Below, in pieces: positions 52,275-60,352 of a DNA stretch of 64,000 nt (position 1 is its first letter; each line of letters begins with the position of its first letter). The translations under genes and the position numbers were made by a program. The DNA is taken from contig NZ_FNTA01000004.1 in the NCBI RefSeq assembly GCF_900105055.1, positions 7,285,501 through 7,349,500 on the forward strand. Direction: 5' to 3'. This DNA comes from Amycolatopsis lurida (GTDB lineage Bacteria > Actinomycetota > Actinomycetes > Mycobacteriales > Pseudonocardiaceae). Under the pieces are notes generated by a model. The model saw nothing but the letters and a program-made list of their open reading frames with translations. It made no database searches and had not been told where the DNA came from.

Positions 52275-55200
52275 CCCGACGTCTCGGTCCCGACGACCTG
52301 TACGACATCGCCGTCCCCAGCCAGCCTTCGCTGTCCCCGGACGGTGACCGGATCGTCTACGTCCTGCGCACCGCGGATCGTGACGAGGACCGGAACGTGA
52401 ACACGCTTTGGGAGGTCGGCGCGACCACCGGCGAAGCCCGGCCGCTCACGCGCGGAACCGCCGACATGGCGCCGAAATGGGCACCGGACGGCGCGCGGAT
52501 CGCGTTCCTCCGGGCACAGGACGGGCCGCCGCAGGTGTGGTTCCTGCCGTCGTCGGGCGGGGAGGCCGAACAGGTCACCGAACTCCCGCTCGGGGCGGGT
52601 GCGCCGGTCTGGAGCCCGGACGGCGGCAAGATCGCCTTCTCGGCCGCGGTCGACCTGGCGGGCGGTGAATCCGCGCCGAACGCCCCCGTGGTGGCCGATC
52701 GGCTGGACTTCAAGGCCGACGGCGCCGGGCTGATCAAGACCATCCGCAAGCATCTGCACGTCCTCGACGTCGCCACGCGGGAAGTCCGGCAGGTCACCTT
52801 CGGCGATTGGCACGCCGGCGATCCGGCCTGGTCGCCTGACGGCACGCACCTCGCCTTCTCGTCCGGACAGGACGGCGACGCCGATCTGACCTTCCGTTCC
52901 GGTGCCTACGTGCTCGACGTGACCGCGAAGACCGCCGAGCCGCGGCTGATCGGCTCCGGTGAGGGCATGGCGGGCACGGTCGGCTGGACCGCCGACGGCG
53001 GCGCGCTGCTGGTGGTCGGACGGGCCGACACCGAGGTCGGTCATCTCGGGTTGTGGCGTGTCCCGCTCGACGGCGGGGACCCGGTCGAGCTGACCGCCTC
53101 CCTGGACCGCAACGTGATGCCCGGCGGCCCCGGCTACCCGGGAGCCCTGCCACAGGTGACGGAGGACGGCGCCGTGCTGTTCGGCGTCCGGGACCGCGGC
53201 TGCACCCATCTGTACGAAGTGGACGGTGAGAGCCCGCGTGCGGTACTGGCGGGCTCGGATCGCGTGGTGTCCGGAATGGACATCGCGGGCGGGCGGGTCG
53301 TGGTCGTCCTGGCCACGGGTGATTCGTTCGGCGAGGTCGCCGTCGTCGACCGGGCCACCGGCGCCGTCGACGTGCGCACGAAGCACGGCGCCTCCGTGGC
53401 CGAGGTCGAGCTTTTCCGCCACGAGGAACGGGAATTCACCATCGGCGACGGCACCGTCGTCCACGGCTGGCTGCTGCGGGACCCGGCGCGATCCGGCGCC
53501 GCGCCGCTGCTGCTCGACATCCACGGCGGCCCGCACAACGCCTGGAACGGCGCGGCCGACTCGATCCATCTCTATCACCAGGCACTCGTCGCGCGGGGCT
53601 GGGCGGTGCTGCTGATCAACCCGCGGGGCAGCGACGGCTACGGCGAGGACTTCTACACCGCCGCCGTCGGCGGATGGGGCGTCGCCGACGCGGCCGACTT
53701 CCTGGAACCCCTGGACCACCTGGTCGCCGAAGGGATCGCCGACGCGGACCGGCTGGCCGTCGCGGGTTACAGCTACGGCGGCTTCATGACCTGCTACCTG
53801 ACCAGCCGCGACAGCCGGTTCGCCGCAGCCGTCGCCGGTGGCGTGGTCAGCGACCTGACCAGTATGGGCGGCACGTCCGACGCCGGGCATTACCTGGCCG
53901 TCGGTGAACTCGGCGGTCCGGCGTGGGACAAGGCCATCGAGCGGTTCTCGCCGTTCGCCCAGGTCGAACGGGTGCAGACGCCCACGCTCGTCATCCAGGG
54001 CGCGAACGACGACCGGTGCCCGGTCGGCCAGGCCGAACAGTGGTTCGGCGCCCTGCGCGCTCGGGGCGTCCCGTCCCGGCTGGTGCTGTACCCGGACGCC
54101 TCGCACCTGTTCATCCTCGACGGGCCGCCGTCGCATCGGTTCGACTTCAACCGGCGCGTTCTCGAATGGGTCGAGCAGTACACGGCGCCTGCCGACGGAC
54201 CGTCGCGGGTGCCGATCGAGGCCGCGCACTGGCGGCGACGGCTGGCCGAGCTGGCCCGCAAGCACCGCGTTCCGGGTGCGGCGCTCGGCATCACCCGGAT
54301 CGGTGACGACACCGAAGTGCTTGCCTCATACGGGGTGCTGAACACGAAGACCGGGGTCGAGGTCACCGACGACTCGGTGTTCCAGATCGGCTCGATCTCC
54401 AAGGTGTGGACCGCGACCGTGGTGATGCGCCTGGTCGACGAAGGTCTCCTGGAACTGGACGCGCCGATCGCGGACGTGCTGCCGGAACTGCGGCTGGCCG
54501 ATCCCGGGGTGGCCGGGAAAGTCACCATGCGGCATCTGCTGACGCACACCAGCGGTATCGACGGCGACGTCTTCACCGACACCGGCCGCGGCGACGACTG
54601 TCTCGAACGCTACGTCGAAGTCCTCGACCAGGCCGCGCAGAACCATCCGCTCGGCGAGACCTTCTCCTACTGCAACTCGGGTTTCGTGGTCATGGGCCGG
54701 GTGATCGAGAAACTCACCGGGCTGATCTGGGACGCGGCGATGCGGGAGAAACTGTTCGCCCCGCTCGGTCTCACCCACACCGTGACCCTGCCCGAGGAGG
54801 CGTTGCTCTTCCGGGCGGCCGTCGGTCACGTGGCCAACGGAGACGAGGATCCGGCACCCGCACCGGTCTGGGGACTGCCCAGGAGCATGGGACCCGCCGG
54901 GCTGATCACCGCCACCGCGAAGGACGTGCTCGGCTTCGCGCGCCTGCACCTCACCGGCGGGCTGACCCCTGCGGGGGAACGGATCCTGACGACGGCCTCG
55001 GTCACCGCGATGGCCGAGAAGCAGACCGACATCCCTGATAAGCACTCGCTCGGCGATTCCTGGGGGCTCGGCTGGATCCGCGACACCTGGGGCGGGCAGC
55101 GTGTGATCGGCCACGACGGCAACACGATCGGCCAGTCGGCGTTCCTCCGGCTGCTGCCCGATCAGGGGCTCGCCATCACCCTGCTCACCAACGGTGGCAA

Positions 55201-55582
55201 CACCCGGGACCTGTACATGGAGTTGTACCGGGAGATCGTCGCCGAACTCGCCGACGTGGCGATGCCGCGGCCGCTCGAACCGCCCGCGACTCCCGTCACC
55301 GTCGACGGATCGAGGCATGTGGGCGGCTACGAACGGGCAGGCGCGCGGATGGACGTGCTGGCGGAGGGGAACGGGCTGCGGCTGCGGCAGACCGCCACCG
55401 GACCGCTCGCCGAACTTTTGGCGGAGAAGACGCAGGAGTTCGATCTGGTCCCGGTGACGGATTCGCTGTTCGTGTGCCGTGAGCCCGGCACGCGGACGTG
55501 GATGCCGGTCACCTTCTACACGCTGCCGACCGGTGAGCAGTACATGCACTACGGCGTGCGGGCGACGCCTAAGACGTCCTAA
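52271..55582 (+). CDS. S9 prolyl-oligopeptidase fused to class C-type serine hydrolase
   Basis: This 1,103-residue protein has an N-terminal beta-propeller (1-390) with WSPDG repeats. An alpha/beta-hydrolase S9 domain (395-645) follows, with GYSYGG Ser501 and the later NDDRCP and ASHLF acid/His regions. After a short linker comes a class C beta-lactamase-type domain (660-1000; SISK 708-711, YCN 800-802) and a lipocalin-like C-terminus. No signal peptide is seen. It is last in the operon (ATGA overlap). One chain thus carries two nucleophilic serines and could shorten imported peptides from either end. Confidence 0.88.
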   Translation: MTRRLGPDDLYDIAVPSQPSLSPDGDRIVYVLRTADRDEDRNVNTLWEVGATTGEARPLTRGTADMAPKWAPDGARIAFLRAQDGPPQVWFLPSSGGEAEQVTELPLGAGAPVWSPDGGKIAFSAAVDLAGGESAPNAPVVADRLDFKADGAGLIKTIRKHLHVLDVATREVRQVTFGDWHAGDPAWSPDGTHLAFSSGQDGDADLTFRSGAYVLDVTAKTAEPRLIGSGEGMAGTVGWTADGGALLVVGRADTEVGHLGLWRVPLDGGDPVELTASLDRNVMPGGPGYPGALPQVTEDGAVLFGVRDRGCTHLYEVDGESPRAVLAGSDRVVSGMDIAGGRVVVVLATGDSFGEVAVVDRATGAVDVRTKHGASVAEVELFRHEEREFTIGDGTVVHGWLLRDPARSGAAPLLLDIHGGPHNAWNGAADSIHLYHQALVARGWAVLLINPRGSDGYGEDFYTAAVGGWGVADAADFLEPLDHLVAEGIADADRLAVAGYSYGGFMTCYLTSRDSRFAAAVAGGVVSDLTSMGGTSDAGHYLAVGELGGPAWDKAIERFSPFAQVERVQTPTLVIQGANDDRCPVGQAEQWFGALRARGVPSRLVLYPDASHLFILDGPPSHRFDFNRRVLEWVEQYTAPADGPSRVPIEAAHWRRRLAELARKHRVPGAALGITRIGDDTEVLASYGVLNTKTGVEVTDDSVFQIGSISKVWTATVVMRLVDEGLLELDAPIADVLPELRLADPGVAGKVTMRHLLTHTSGIDGDVFTDTGRGDDCLERYVEVLDQAAQNHPLGETFSYCNSGFVVMGRVIEKLTGLIWDAAMREKLFAPLGLTHTVTLPEEALLFRAAVGHVANGDEDPAPAPVWGLPRSMGPAGLITATAKDVLGFARLHLTGGLTPAGERILTTASVTAMAEKQTDIPDKHSLGDSWGLGWIRDTWGGQRVIGHDGNTIGQSAFLRLLPDQGLAITLLTNGGNTRDLYMELYREIVAELADVAMPRPLEPPATPVTVDGSRHVGGYERAGARMDVLAEGNGLRLRQTATGPLAELLAEKTQEFDLVPVTDSLFVCREPGTRTWMPVTFYTLPTGEQYMHYGVRATPKTS

Positions 55583-55586
55583 CTTG

Positions 55587-55637
55587 CCGTGAAGGCCTCC
55601 TTGCCCGCCCTGAGGGCAGTGAAGGAGGCCTTCACGG
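55587..55637. terminator. GTGAAGGCCTCCTT-type hairpin, copy 1
   Basis: CCGTGAAGGCCTCCTT (55587-55602) is the perfect reverse complement of 55622-55637. The loop has a TGCCC/GGGCA pairing as well. It lies between the convergent ends of the S9 fusion (55582) and the 55643 gene, and probably terminates both. A second copy is at 56259-56313. Confidence 0.7.
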
Positions 55638-55642
55638 ACCGG

Positions 55643-56221
55643 TCAGCTTTCGGCTTTGACGTACAGACGCACGGTTCCGCCACGGTGTGTGCGGAAATAG
55701 TTCTGGAGCTGTGCGCTGCTCGCGACGCATCCGGCGCTGGTGAAATCGCCCTCGCCCGTTCTGGGCAGTACGACGGAACACTGCGCGAGATAGCTGAACT
55801 TGTCCGGCCACAGCACGAAGAACGTCGCGGTTCCGGAACCCGTGCCGCCGTTGTTGCGGAAGACGGCGCTCATCGAGCAGGCCTTGTCGTCGCACGGCCC
55901 GTTCCACTGCGAGGAGCGCACCTGGAAGTCGGGCCGTGCCGGTGGCGTCGTCCGGGCGGCCCGGGTGGTGGGCGCTTCCGCCTCCTCCGTGGTTCGCGCC
56001 GGTTCGCGGGTCGTCCGCGGCGCGCTCGTGGCCACGGCGAGCGGCCGTGAAGCCGACGTCTGGCTGGTGGGGGAGGGCGCGAGGCCCTTCAACGGATTGA
56101 AGCCGGTCAGCGTGTTGACGGCCGCCAGAATGGCGAAAACCCCGCTGATCGTGCCGACGATGACGCCCCACTTCTTGTAGTCCGGCTCGTCATCGGTCTT
56201 CTTCGATTCGTCCCCCGACAT
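55643..56221 (-). CDS. Membrane-anchored extracellular protein
   Basis: This 192-residue protein has a charged N-terminus, one hydrophobic anchor at 19-40 (WGVIVGTISGVFAILAAVNT), a low-complexity Thr/Ser/Pro/Arg linker (50-95), and a globular C-terminal domain (96-190) with cysteines at about 109, 114, 147 and 166. It looks like an immunoglobulin-like fold. ATG 56221 is the start. Hairpins of the same family flank the gene. The function is unknown. Confidence 0.75.
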   Translation of the reverse strand: MSGDESKKTDDEPDYKKWGVIVGTISGVFAILAAVNTLTGFNPLKGLAPSPTSQTSASRPLAVATSAPRTTREPARTTEEAEAPTTRAARTTPPARPDFQVRSSQWNGPCDDKACSMSAVFRNNGGTGSGTATFFVLWPDKFSYLAQCSVVLPRTGEGDFTSAGCVASSAQLQNYFRTHRGGTVRLYVKAES

Positions 56222-56258
56222 CGCCCCATTCTACGGGCACATCCCCTTACGACGGGAA

Positions 56259-56313
56259 GTCCGTGAAGGCCTCCTTCCCTACTTTCAGGGTAGGCAAGGA
56301 GGCCTTCACGGAC
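56259..56313. terminator. GTGAAGGCCTCCTT-type hairpin, copy 2
   Basis: The 18 bases at 56259-56276 (beginning GTCCGTGAAGGCC) are exactly complementary to 56296-56313, with an inner CCTA/TAGG pairing. This hairpin is upstream of the 56221 start and downstream of the response regulator's end. It is the same family as copy 1 but has a different loop. Confidence 0.68.
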
Positions 56314-56440
56314 CTCCCACCAGACGCCGCGCCCATGATTCACCGGCCTTCTCCCGGCTCGGCGAAGACGGTTTCCCGCGCGGCACCGGCAAAGCGGTCC
56401 GGTCCGCCCGGGGAGGCTCGGGCAGCTGGCCCTGATCGGG

Positions 56441-57106
56441 CTAGCCCGCGTCGCCCGGTACGACCAGACCCGATTCGTAGGCGAGCACGACGAGTTGCGC
56501 GCGGTCGCGGGCGTGGAGTTTGGTCATGGCGCGGTTGACGTGGGTTTTCGCGGTCAGCGGGCTGATCACCATGCGATCGGCGATCTCGTCGTTGGACAGC
56601 CCTCGTGCGACCAGGGCGACGGCTTCGCGTTCGCGGTTGGTCAGCTCCTTCAGCCCGCTGCCCGTGCCGGCGCCGGGCGGTAGGGTGACGTACCGGTCGA
56701 TCAGCTTGCGGGTGATCGACGGCGCGAGCAGGGCGTCGCCCCGTGCGGCGACGCGGACGGCGTGCAGGAAGTCTTCGGGTTCGATGTCCTTGACGAGGAA
56801 TCCCGCCGCGCCCGCGCGCAGCGCGTCGAAGACGTACTCGTCCAAGCCGTAGTTGGTCAGGATGACGACGTGCACGCCGGACAGGGCCGGATCGGCGGCG
56901 ATACGCCGGGTCGCCTCGATGCCGTCGACGACGGGCATCTGGATGTCGATGAGCGCGATGTCGGGCAGATGCTTCCTGGCGAGCGTCACGCCGTCGCTCC
57001 CGTCGGAGGCTTCGGCCACGACCTCGATGTCGTCCTCGACGTCGAGTAGCGCGCGGAAGCCGCTGCGGAGAAGCGGCTGATCGTCGACCAGCAGGACACG
57101 GATCAC
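56441..57106 (-). CDS. NarL/LuxR-type response regulator
   Basis: This 221-residue regulator has a receiver domain (1-120; acidic DD at 8-9, phospho-Asp in LIDIQMPVVDG, Lys in FLVKDIEP) and a LuxR DNA-binding domain (150-215; LTNREREAVALVARGLSNDE, SPLTAKTHVNRAMTKL). It pairs with the histidine kinase encoded just upstream; GTG 57106 overlaps the kinase stop. The target genes are unknown. Confidence 0.93.
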   Translation of the reverse strand: MIRVLLVDDQPLLRSGFRALLDVEDDIEVVAEASDGSDGVTLARKHLPDIALIDIQMPVVDGIEATRRIAADPALSGVHVVILTNYGLDEYVFDALRAGAAGFLVKDIEPEDFLHAVRVAARGDALLAPSITRKLIDRYVTLPPGAGTGSGLKELTNREREAVALVARGLSNDEIADRMVISPLTAKTHVNRAMTKLHARDRAQLVVLAYESGLVVPGDAG

Positions 57107-58209
57107 GACGTGCGCTCCACGGGCAGTTCGGCCTGGACGGAGAACCCGCCGGTGCTTCGTGGTCCGGCGTGGAGACGGCCGCCGAGGGCGGTGACCCGTT
57201 CGCGCATCCCCAGCAGTCCGACGCCGGGCACCGGTGTGGTGTCCGGGGTGGCCTCGCCGTCGTCGTCGACCCGGATGGCCAGAGCGCCGGGGCGGTGGTC
57301 GATCCGGACCGACGCGGTCGTGGCCTCGGCGTGCCGGGCGATGTTGGTCAGCGATTCCTGAACGATCCGGTATGCGGTGCGGTCCACCGCGGTGGGCAGG
57401 CCGGGCCGCTGCCCTTCGACGACGAGCGTCGCGTCCAGACCGGTCGACTTCGCCCGTTCCACCAGCTCGGGGATCCGGTCGAGCCCGTGCGGCGGGCTCG
57501 TTCCGTCGTCACGCAAGGCCTCCAGGGTCGCCCGCAGCTCCCTGGTCGCCTCACGACCGGCTTCCCGGATCGCGAACAAGGCTTCCGGCACCGGTTCACC
57601 CCGCTTGGTCGCCAGGTGGACGGCGACTTCGGCCTGCACCTTGATGACGGAGATCTGGTGGGTCAGCGAATCGTGCAGTTCCCGCGCGATGTGCAACCGC
57701 TCCTCGTCGGCCCGGCGCCGCGCGGTCTCCTCGCGGGTGCGCTCGGCCTCGTCGGCCCGGCGTTCGGCCTGTCGCAGCGCTTCGCCCGCCGCGCCGGCGG
57801 CGATCAGCCAGGCCAGCTGAAGCGCGTCCCGGCTCTGTGCGAGTGCCTCGCCCACGGTGATGGCGTTGGCGGAGGCCAGGAGCACGAACGGGAGGGCGGC
57901 GATCATGAGCAGCGATCCGGCGACGGCGACGATCCGGTGACCGGCCCGGACAGCGCCGTAGACCGCGACCAGATAGGCGACGACCGGAACATCGAAGCCG
58001 ACGGCCTGGTACCCCAAAGCGCACACCGCGGTCACGGCCAGCACCGTGATCGGCGCCCGGCGGTGCGCGGCGAGTGCCAGACCTCCGGCGACCAGCAACA
58101 GATGGCCCAGCCAGCCGAGGCTCGTGGGGGAGTCCACTCCGGACAGTTCCGTGACCAGCAGGACCGCCGTCACCCCGACGGCGATCACCCAGTCCCAGAC
58201 CTTGCTCAT
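57103..58209 (-). CDS. Sensor histidine kinase, DesK/NarX type
   Basis: This 368-residue kinase has an N-terminal membrane part of five or six helices (1-150), a coiled coil, a HisKA_3 domain with IARELHDSLTHQISVIKV (phospho-His), and an HATPase domain (270-360) with IVQESLTNIARHA and GLLGMRERV. It starts at ATG 58209 and phosphorylates the overlapping response regulator. The lack of an extracellular domain suggests it senses membrane state. Confidence 0.92.
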   Translation of the reverse strand: MSKVWDWVIAVGVTAVLLVTELSGVDSPTSLGWLGHLLLVAGGLALAAHRRAPITVLAVTAVCALGYQAVGFDVPVVAYLVAVYGAVRAGHRIVAVAGSLLMIAALPFVLLASANAITVGEALAQSRDALQLAWLIAAGAAGEALRQAERRADEAERTREETARRRADEERLHIARELHDSLTHQISVIKVQAEVAVHLATKRGEPVPEALFAIREAGREATRELRATLEALRDDGTSPPHGLDRIPELVERAKSTGLDATLVVEGQRPGLPTAVDRTAYRIVQESLTNIARHAEATTASVRIDHRPGALAIRVDDDGEATPDTTPVPGVGLLGMRERVTALGGRLHAGPRSTGGFSVQAELPVERTS

Positions 58210-58402
58210 GGGTGAACCCTAGCCAGCCGCCAGTCCGAGCGACTCCTCCGCGCGGACGATCCCCGGGCTACCGCGCCCGCGGTAGTCCGGGCGTTCCTGC
58301 GGCATCGGCGGTAGCCCGGATTGCCTGCGTTCACGGGACGCCCCCGGCGGTCCCGGCGGACACCATTCAGGGACATCCAGCCGTCGAACGAAGGAGCACC
58401 CC

Positions 58403-58738
58403 ATGCCGGTCCACCTGCTGTCCGAGCCGATCGCCGCCGCCTCCCTGACCTCAGGGCGGCTCTGGTCCCTGGTGGCCGCGCTGGCGGGGGTGATCGGGGT
58501 GATCGCCGGAGGGCTGGCCCTCGCCCGCATCCGCTCCGGCGCCACCCGGCGCGGGGCCTTCGTGGCGCTCACTGCGGGGCTGATCGGCATGGCGGGCGGT
58601 GGTTACGTCGTGGCCGCGGCCGAGGGCGGCCCCGGCACCGGCTACGGAATCGTCGGCGGATTCGTCGCTCTGGTGATCGGCTTGCTCGCCGCGGCCCTCG
58701 GCTGGCTTGCCCTGTCACGAGCCCGCCGCGCCGCCTGA
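58403..58738 (+). CDS. DUF6223-type small membrane protein
   Basis: This 111-residue protein has three transmembrane helices (residues 20-41, 52-72, 80-103) rich in Gly and Ala. The pattern LWSLVAALAGVIGVIAGGLA matches the DUF6223 family. ATG 58403 follows GAAGGAGCACCCC. It is divergent from the two-component system, which may regulate it. The function is unknown. Confidence 0.75.
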   Translation: MPVHLLSEPIAAASLTSGRLWSLVAALAGVIGVIAGGLALARIRSGATRRGAFVALTAGLIGMAGGGYVVAAAEGGPGTGYGIVGGFVALVIGLLAAALGWLALSRARRAA

Positions 58739-58752
58739 CGGAGCCGGTCAAG

Positions 58753-58800
58753 TCTCGTGAGTGGTAAGGACGGTTCTAACCGTCCTTACCACTCACGAGA
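58753..58800. terminator. 23-base perfect hairpin
   Basis: The 23 bases 58753-58775 (starting TCTCGTGAGTGGTAAGG) pair perfectly with 58778-58800 around a two-base loop. It lies between convergent gene ends at 58738 and 58855 and should terminate transcription strongly. It belongs to a different hairpin family from those at 55.6 and 56.3 kb. Confidence 0.72.
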
Positions 58801-58854
58801 TCCGTTCAGTCACGCGAAATCGCCACTCGCGCACCGGAAATCAGTCCGGCCCGC

Positions 58855-59079
58855 TCAGTGATGCGCCGGGTAGCGGGCCCGGAGTTCGTCCGCGGTCTTG
58901 CCTTCGGTCAGCTGGAGGAGATACGCGTCCACCGGGGCGTGGGAACCGAGTTCGGTGAAGTGCCGGTGGGCGATCGCTTCGACCTCTTCGCGGCCGGCGG
59001 GGAAACGTTCGGTCAGCGCGTCGATCAGTTTCTCGAGGTTTTCGTCACTGGGTGGCAGGTGAGGCGGGTCTGCGGTCAT
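58855..59079 (-). CDS. Small three-helix protein, 74 residues
   Basis: This protein begins MTADPPHLPPSDENLEKLID and is wholly helical (LTERFPAGREEVEAIAHRHF). This matches the three-helix bundle dimerisation family seen next to other regulatory genes in actinobacteria. ATG 59079 has GGAG six bases upstream. It diverges from the ArsR-ArsC gene. The function is unknown. Confidence 0.72.
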   Translation of the reverse strand: MTADPPHLPPSDENLEKLIDALTERFPAGREEVEAIAHRHFTELGSHAPVDAYLLQLTEGKTADELRARYPAHH

Positions 59080-59149
59080 GACAACTCCACGATTTCGGGA
59101 GACGGCACCGCACGACGATAACGGTCCATGGGTGCCGAGGTCTAGGTAT

Positions 59150-59165
59150 ATCAACCTGTATTGAT
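59150..59165. promoter_or_regulatory. ArsR/SmtB-type operator ATCAA-N6-TTGAT
   Basis: ATCAA (59150-59154) and TTGAT (59161-59165) are spaced by six bases, matching known ArsR/SmtB-type sites. It lies immediately upstream of the ArsR-ArsC gene and is close to the divergent 59079 gene, so both could be controlled. Confidence 0.68.
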
Positions 59166-59178
59166 GTAACTTCGGGGT

Positions 59179-59946
59179 GTGGTGACCGTCGAGATGTCCG
59201 AGCCGCCGCCGTTCGTGCGGCTGGCGAGTGATCCGCTGCGCTGGCGGCTGCTGCGCGAGCTGTCCCACGGCGACCGCCGGGTGCGCGAACTGGTGGAACT
59301 GGTCGGGCAGCCGCAGAACCTGGTGTCCTACCACCTGCGCAAGCTCCGGACGGCGGAGCTGGTCACGGCGAGAAGAAGCAGTTTCGACGGTCGTGACACC
59401 TACTATCACCTGGACCTCGGGCGATGCGCGGACGCGCTCGCCGAGGCGGGGGGTGCGCTGCATCCCGCTCTCGTGCCGCACCCGGCGGACGCGAAGAGGT
59501 CCGGTTCCCGGCTCAAGGTGCTGTTCGTGTGCACCGGCAACAGTGGACGGTCGCCGATGGCCGAAGCGCTCCTGCGGCACCGGGCCGGTTCGACGGTCGA
59601 GGTGGCCAGCGCGGGCAGCCAGCCGAAACCGCTGCATCCGGACGCCGTGCGCGTCATGGCCGAACGCGGCATCGTCCTGGCCCACGAGCCGTCCCATGTG
59701 GATGGTCTGCGCAACAGGCGATTCCATTGGGTGATCAGCCTTTGCGACCGGGTCCGCGAGATCTGCCCGGAGTTCCCCGGGCATCCTCGCGTCGTCCATT
59801 GGAGTTTGCCGGACCCGGCAAGGGAAATCGACGACGCGGGTGAGACCTATCCGGCGTTCCGCCGCCTCGCCGCCGAACTGGACCGCCGGATCGGTTTCCT
59901 GACCGCCCAGCTGAAGAACCGGAACGACGAGGTGAAGAGGAGATGA
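59179..59946 (+). CDS. ArsR-type regulator fused to arsenate reductase
   Basis: This 255-residue fusion has an ArsR winged helix at residues 10-95 (GQPQNLVSYHLRKLRTAELV). A low-molecular-weight phosphatase-type arsenate reductase follows at 110-245. The enzyme has the P-loop CTGNSGRS starting at Cys118, the thioredoxin-type cysteine pair Cys189 and Cys196 (SLCDRVREICPEF) and Asp-Pro at 212-213. The regulator half lacks the usual CxC As(III) site. GTG 59179 is taken, but ATG 59194 is possible. It heads an operon with VOC and chrA. Arsenate reduction is likely. Confidence 0.85.
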   Translation: MVTVEMSEPPPFVRLASDPLRWRLLRELSHGDRRVRELVELVGQPQNLVSYHLRKLRTAELVTARRSSFDGRDTYYHLDLGRCADALAEAGGALHPALVPHPADAKRSGSRLKVLFVCTGNSGRSPMAEALLRHRAGSTVEVASAGSQPKPLHPDAVRVMAERGIVLAHEPSHVDGLRNRRFHWVISLCDRVREICPEFPGHPRVVHWSLPDPAREIDDAGETYPAFRRLAAELDRRIGFLTAQLKNRNDEVKRR

Positions 59947-60326
59947 CTTCGGACCTGGTGAGCGTGCGTTACCTGGTCGATGACGTCGCGGCGGCCGTCG
60001 AGTTCTACACCCGGCACCTGGGTTTCACCGTGCGCTCGAGTGTGGTGCCCGCGTTCGCGGACGTGGTGCGCGGGAATCTCCGGCTGCTGCTCAGCGGTCC
60101 GGCGAGTTCGGCGGGCCGCCCGCTGCCGGACGGGACGACACCAGCGCCGGGCGGCTGGAACCGCATCCACTTCGTCGTCGAGGACATCGACGACGAAGTC
60201 GCCAGGCTGCGAGCGGAGGGTGTCCGGTTCCGCAGTGACGTCGTGACCGGGCCGGGCGGCCGTCAGATCGTGTTCGACGACCCGGCGGGCAATCCGGTCG
60301 AACTGTTCCAGCCGGCGGCCCGGTGA
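59943..60326 (+). CDS. VOC-family (glyoxalase-like) protein
   Basis: This 127-residue VOC fold protein (VRYLVDDVAAAVEFYTRHLG; end DDPAGNPVELFQP) has a conserved terminal Glu that often binds metal. It contains no cysteine, so it is not an ArsI C-As lyase. ATG 59943 overlaps the ArsR-ArsC stop (ATGA). Its position suggests a role in metalloid response or an unrelated small-molecule resistance. Confidence 0.82.
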   Translation: MTSDLVSVRYLVDDVAAAVEFYTRHLGFTVRSSVVPAFADVVRGNLRLLLSGPASSAGRPLPDGTTPAPGGWNRIHFVVEDIDDEVARLRAEGVRFRSDVVTGPGGRQIVFDDPAGNPVELFQPAAR

Positions 60327-60352
60327 CATCGCACGACGAGCAGGAGCCCGCG

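Noticed and set aside
52208..54265. A 685-codon minus-strand frame under the S9 fusion
   Set aside because: Composition is that of a complement frame and no motif is visible; the plus-strand protein has intact catalytic motifs.
59943..60326. ArsI-type C-As lyase
   Set aside because: The protein has no cysteine residues, which ArsI needs for binding trivalent organoarsenicals.
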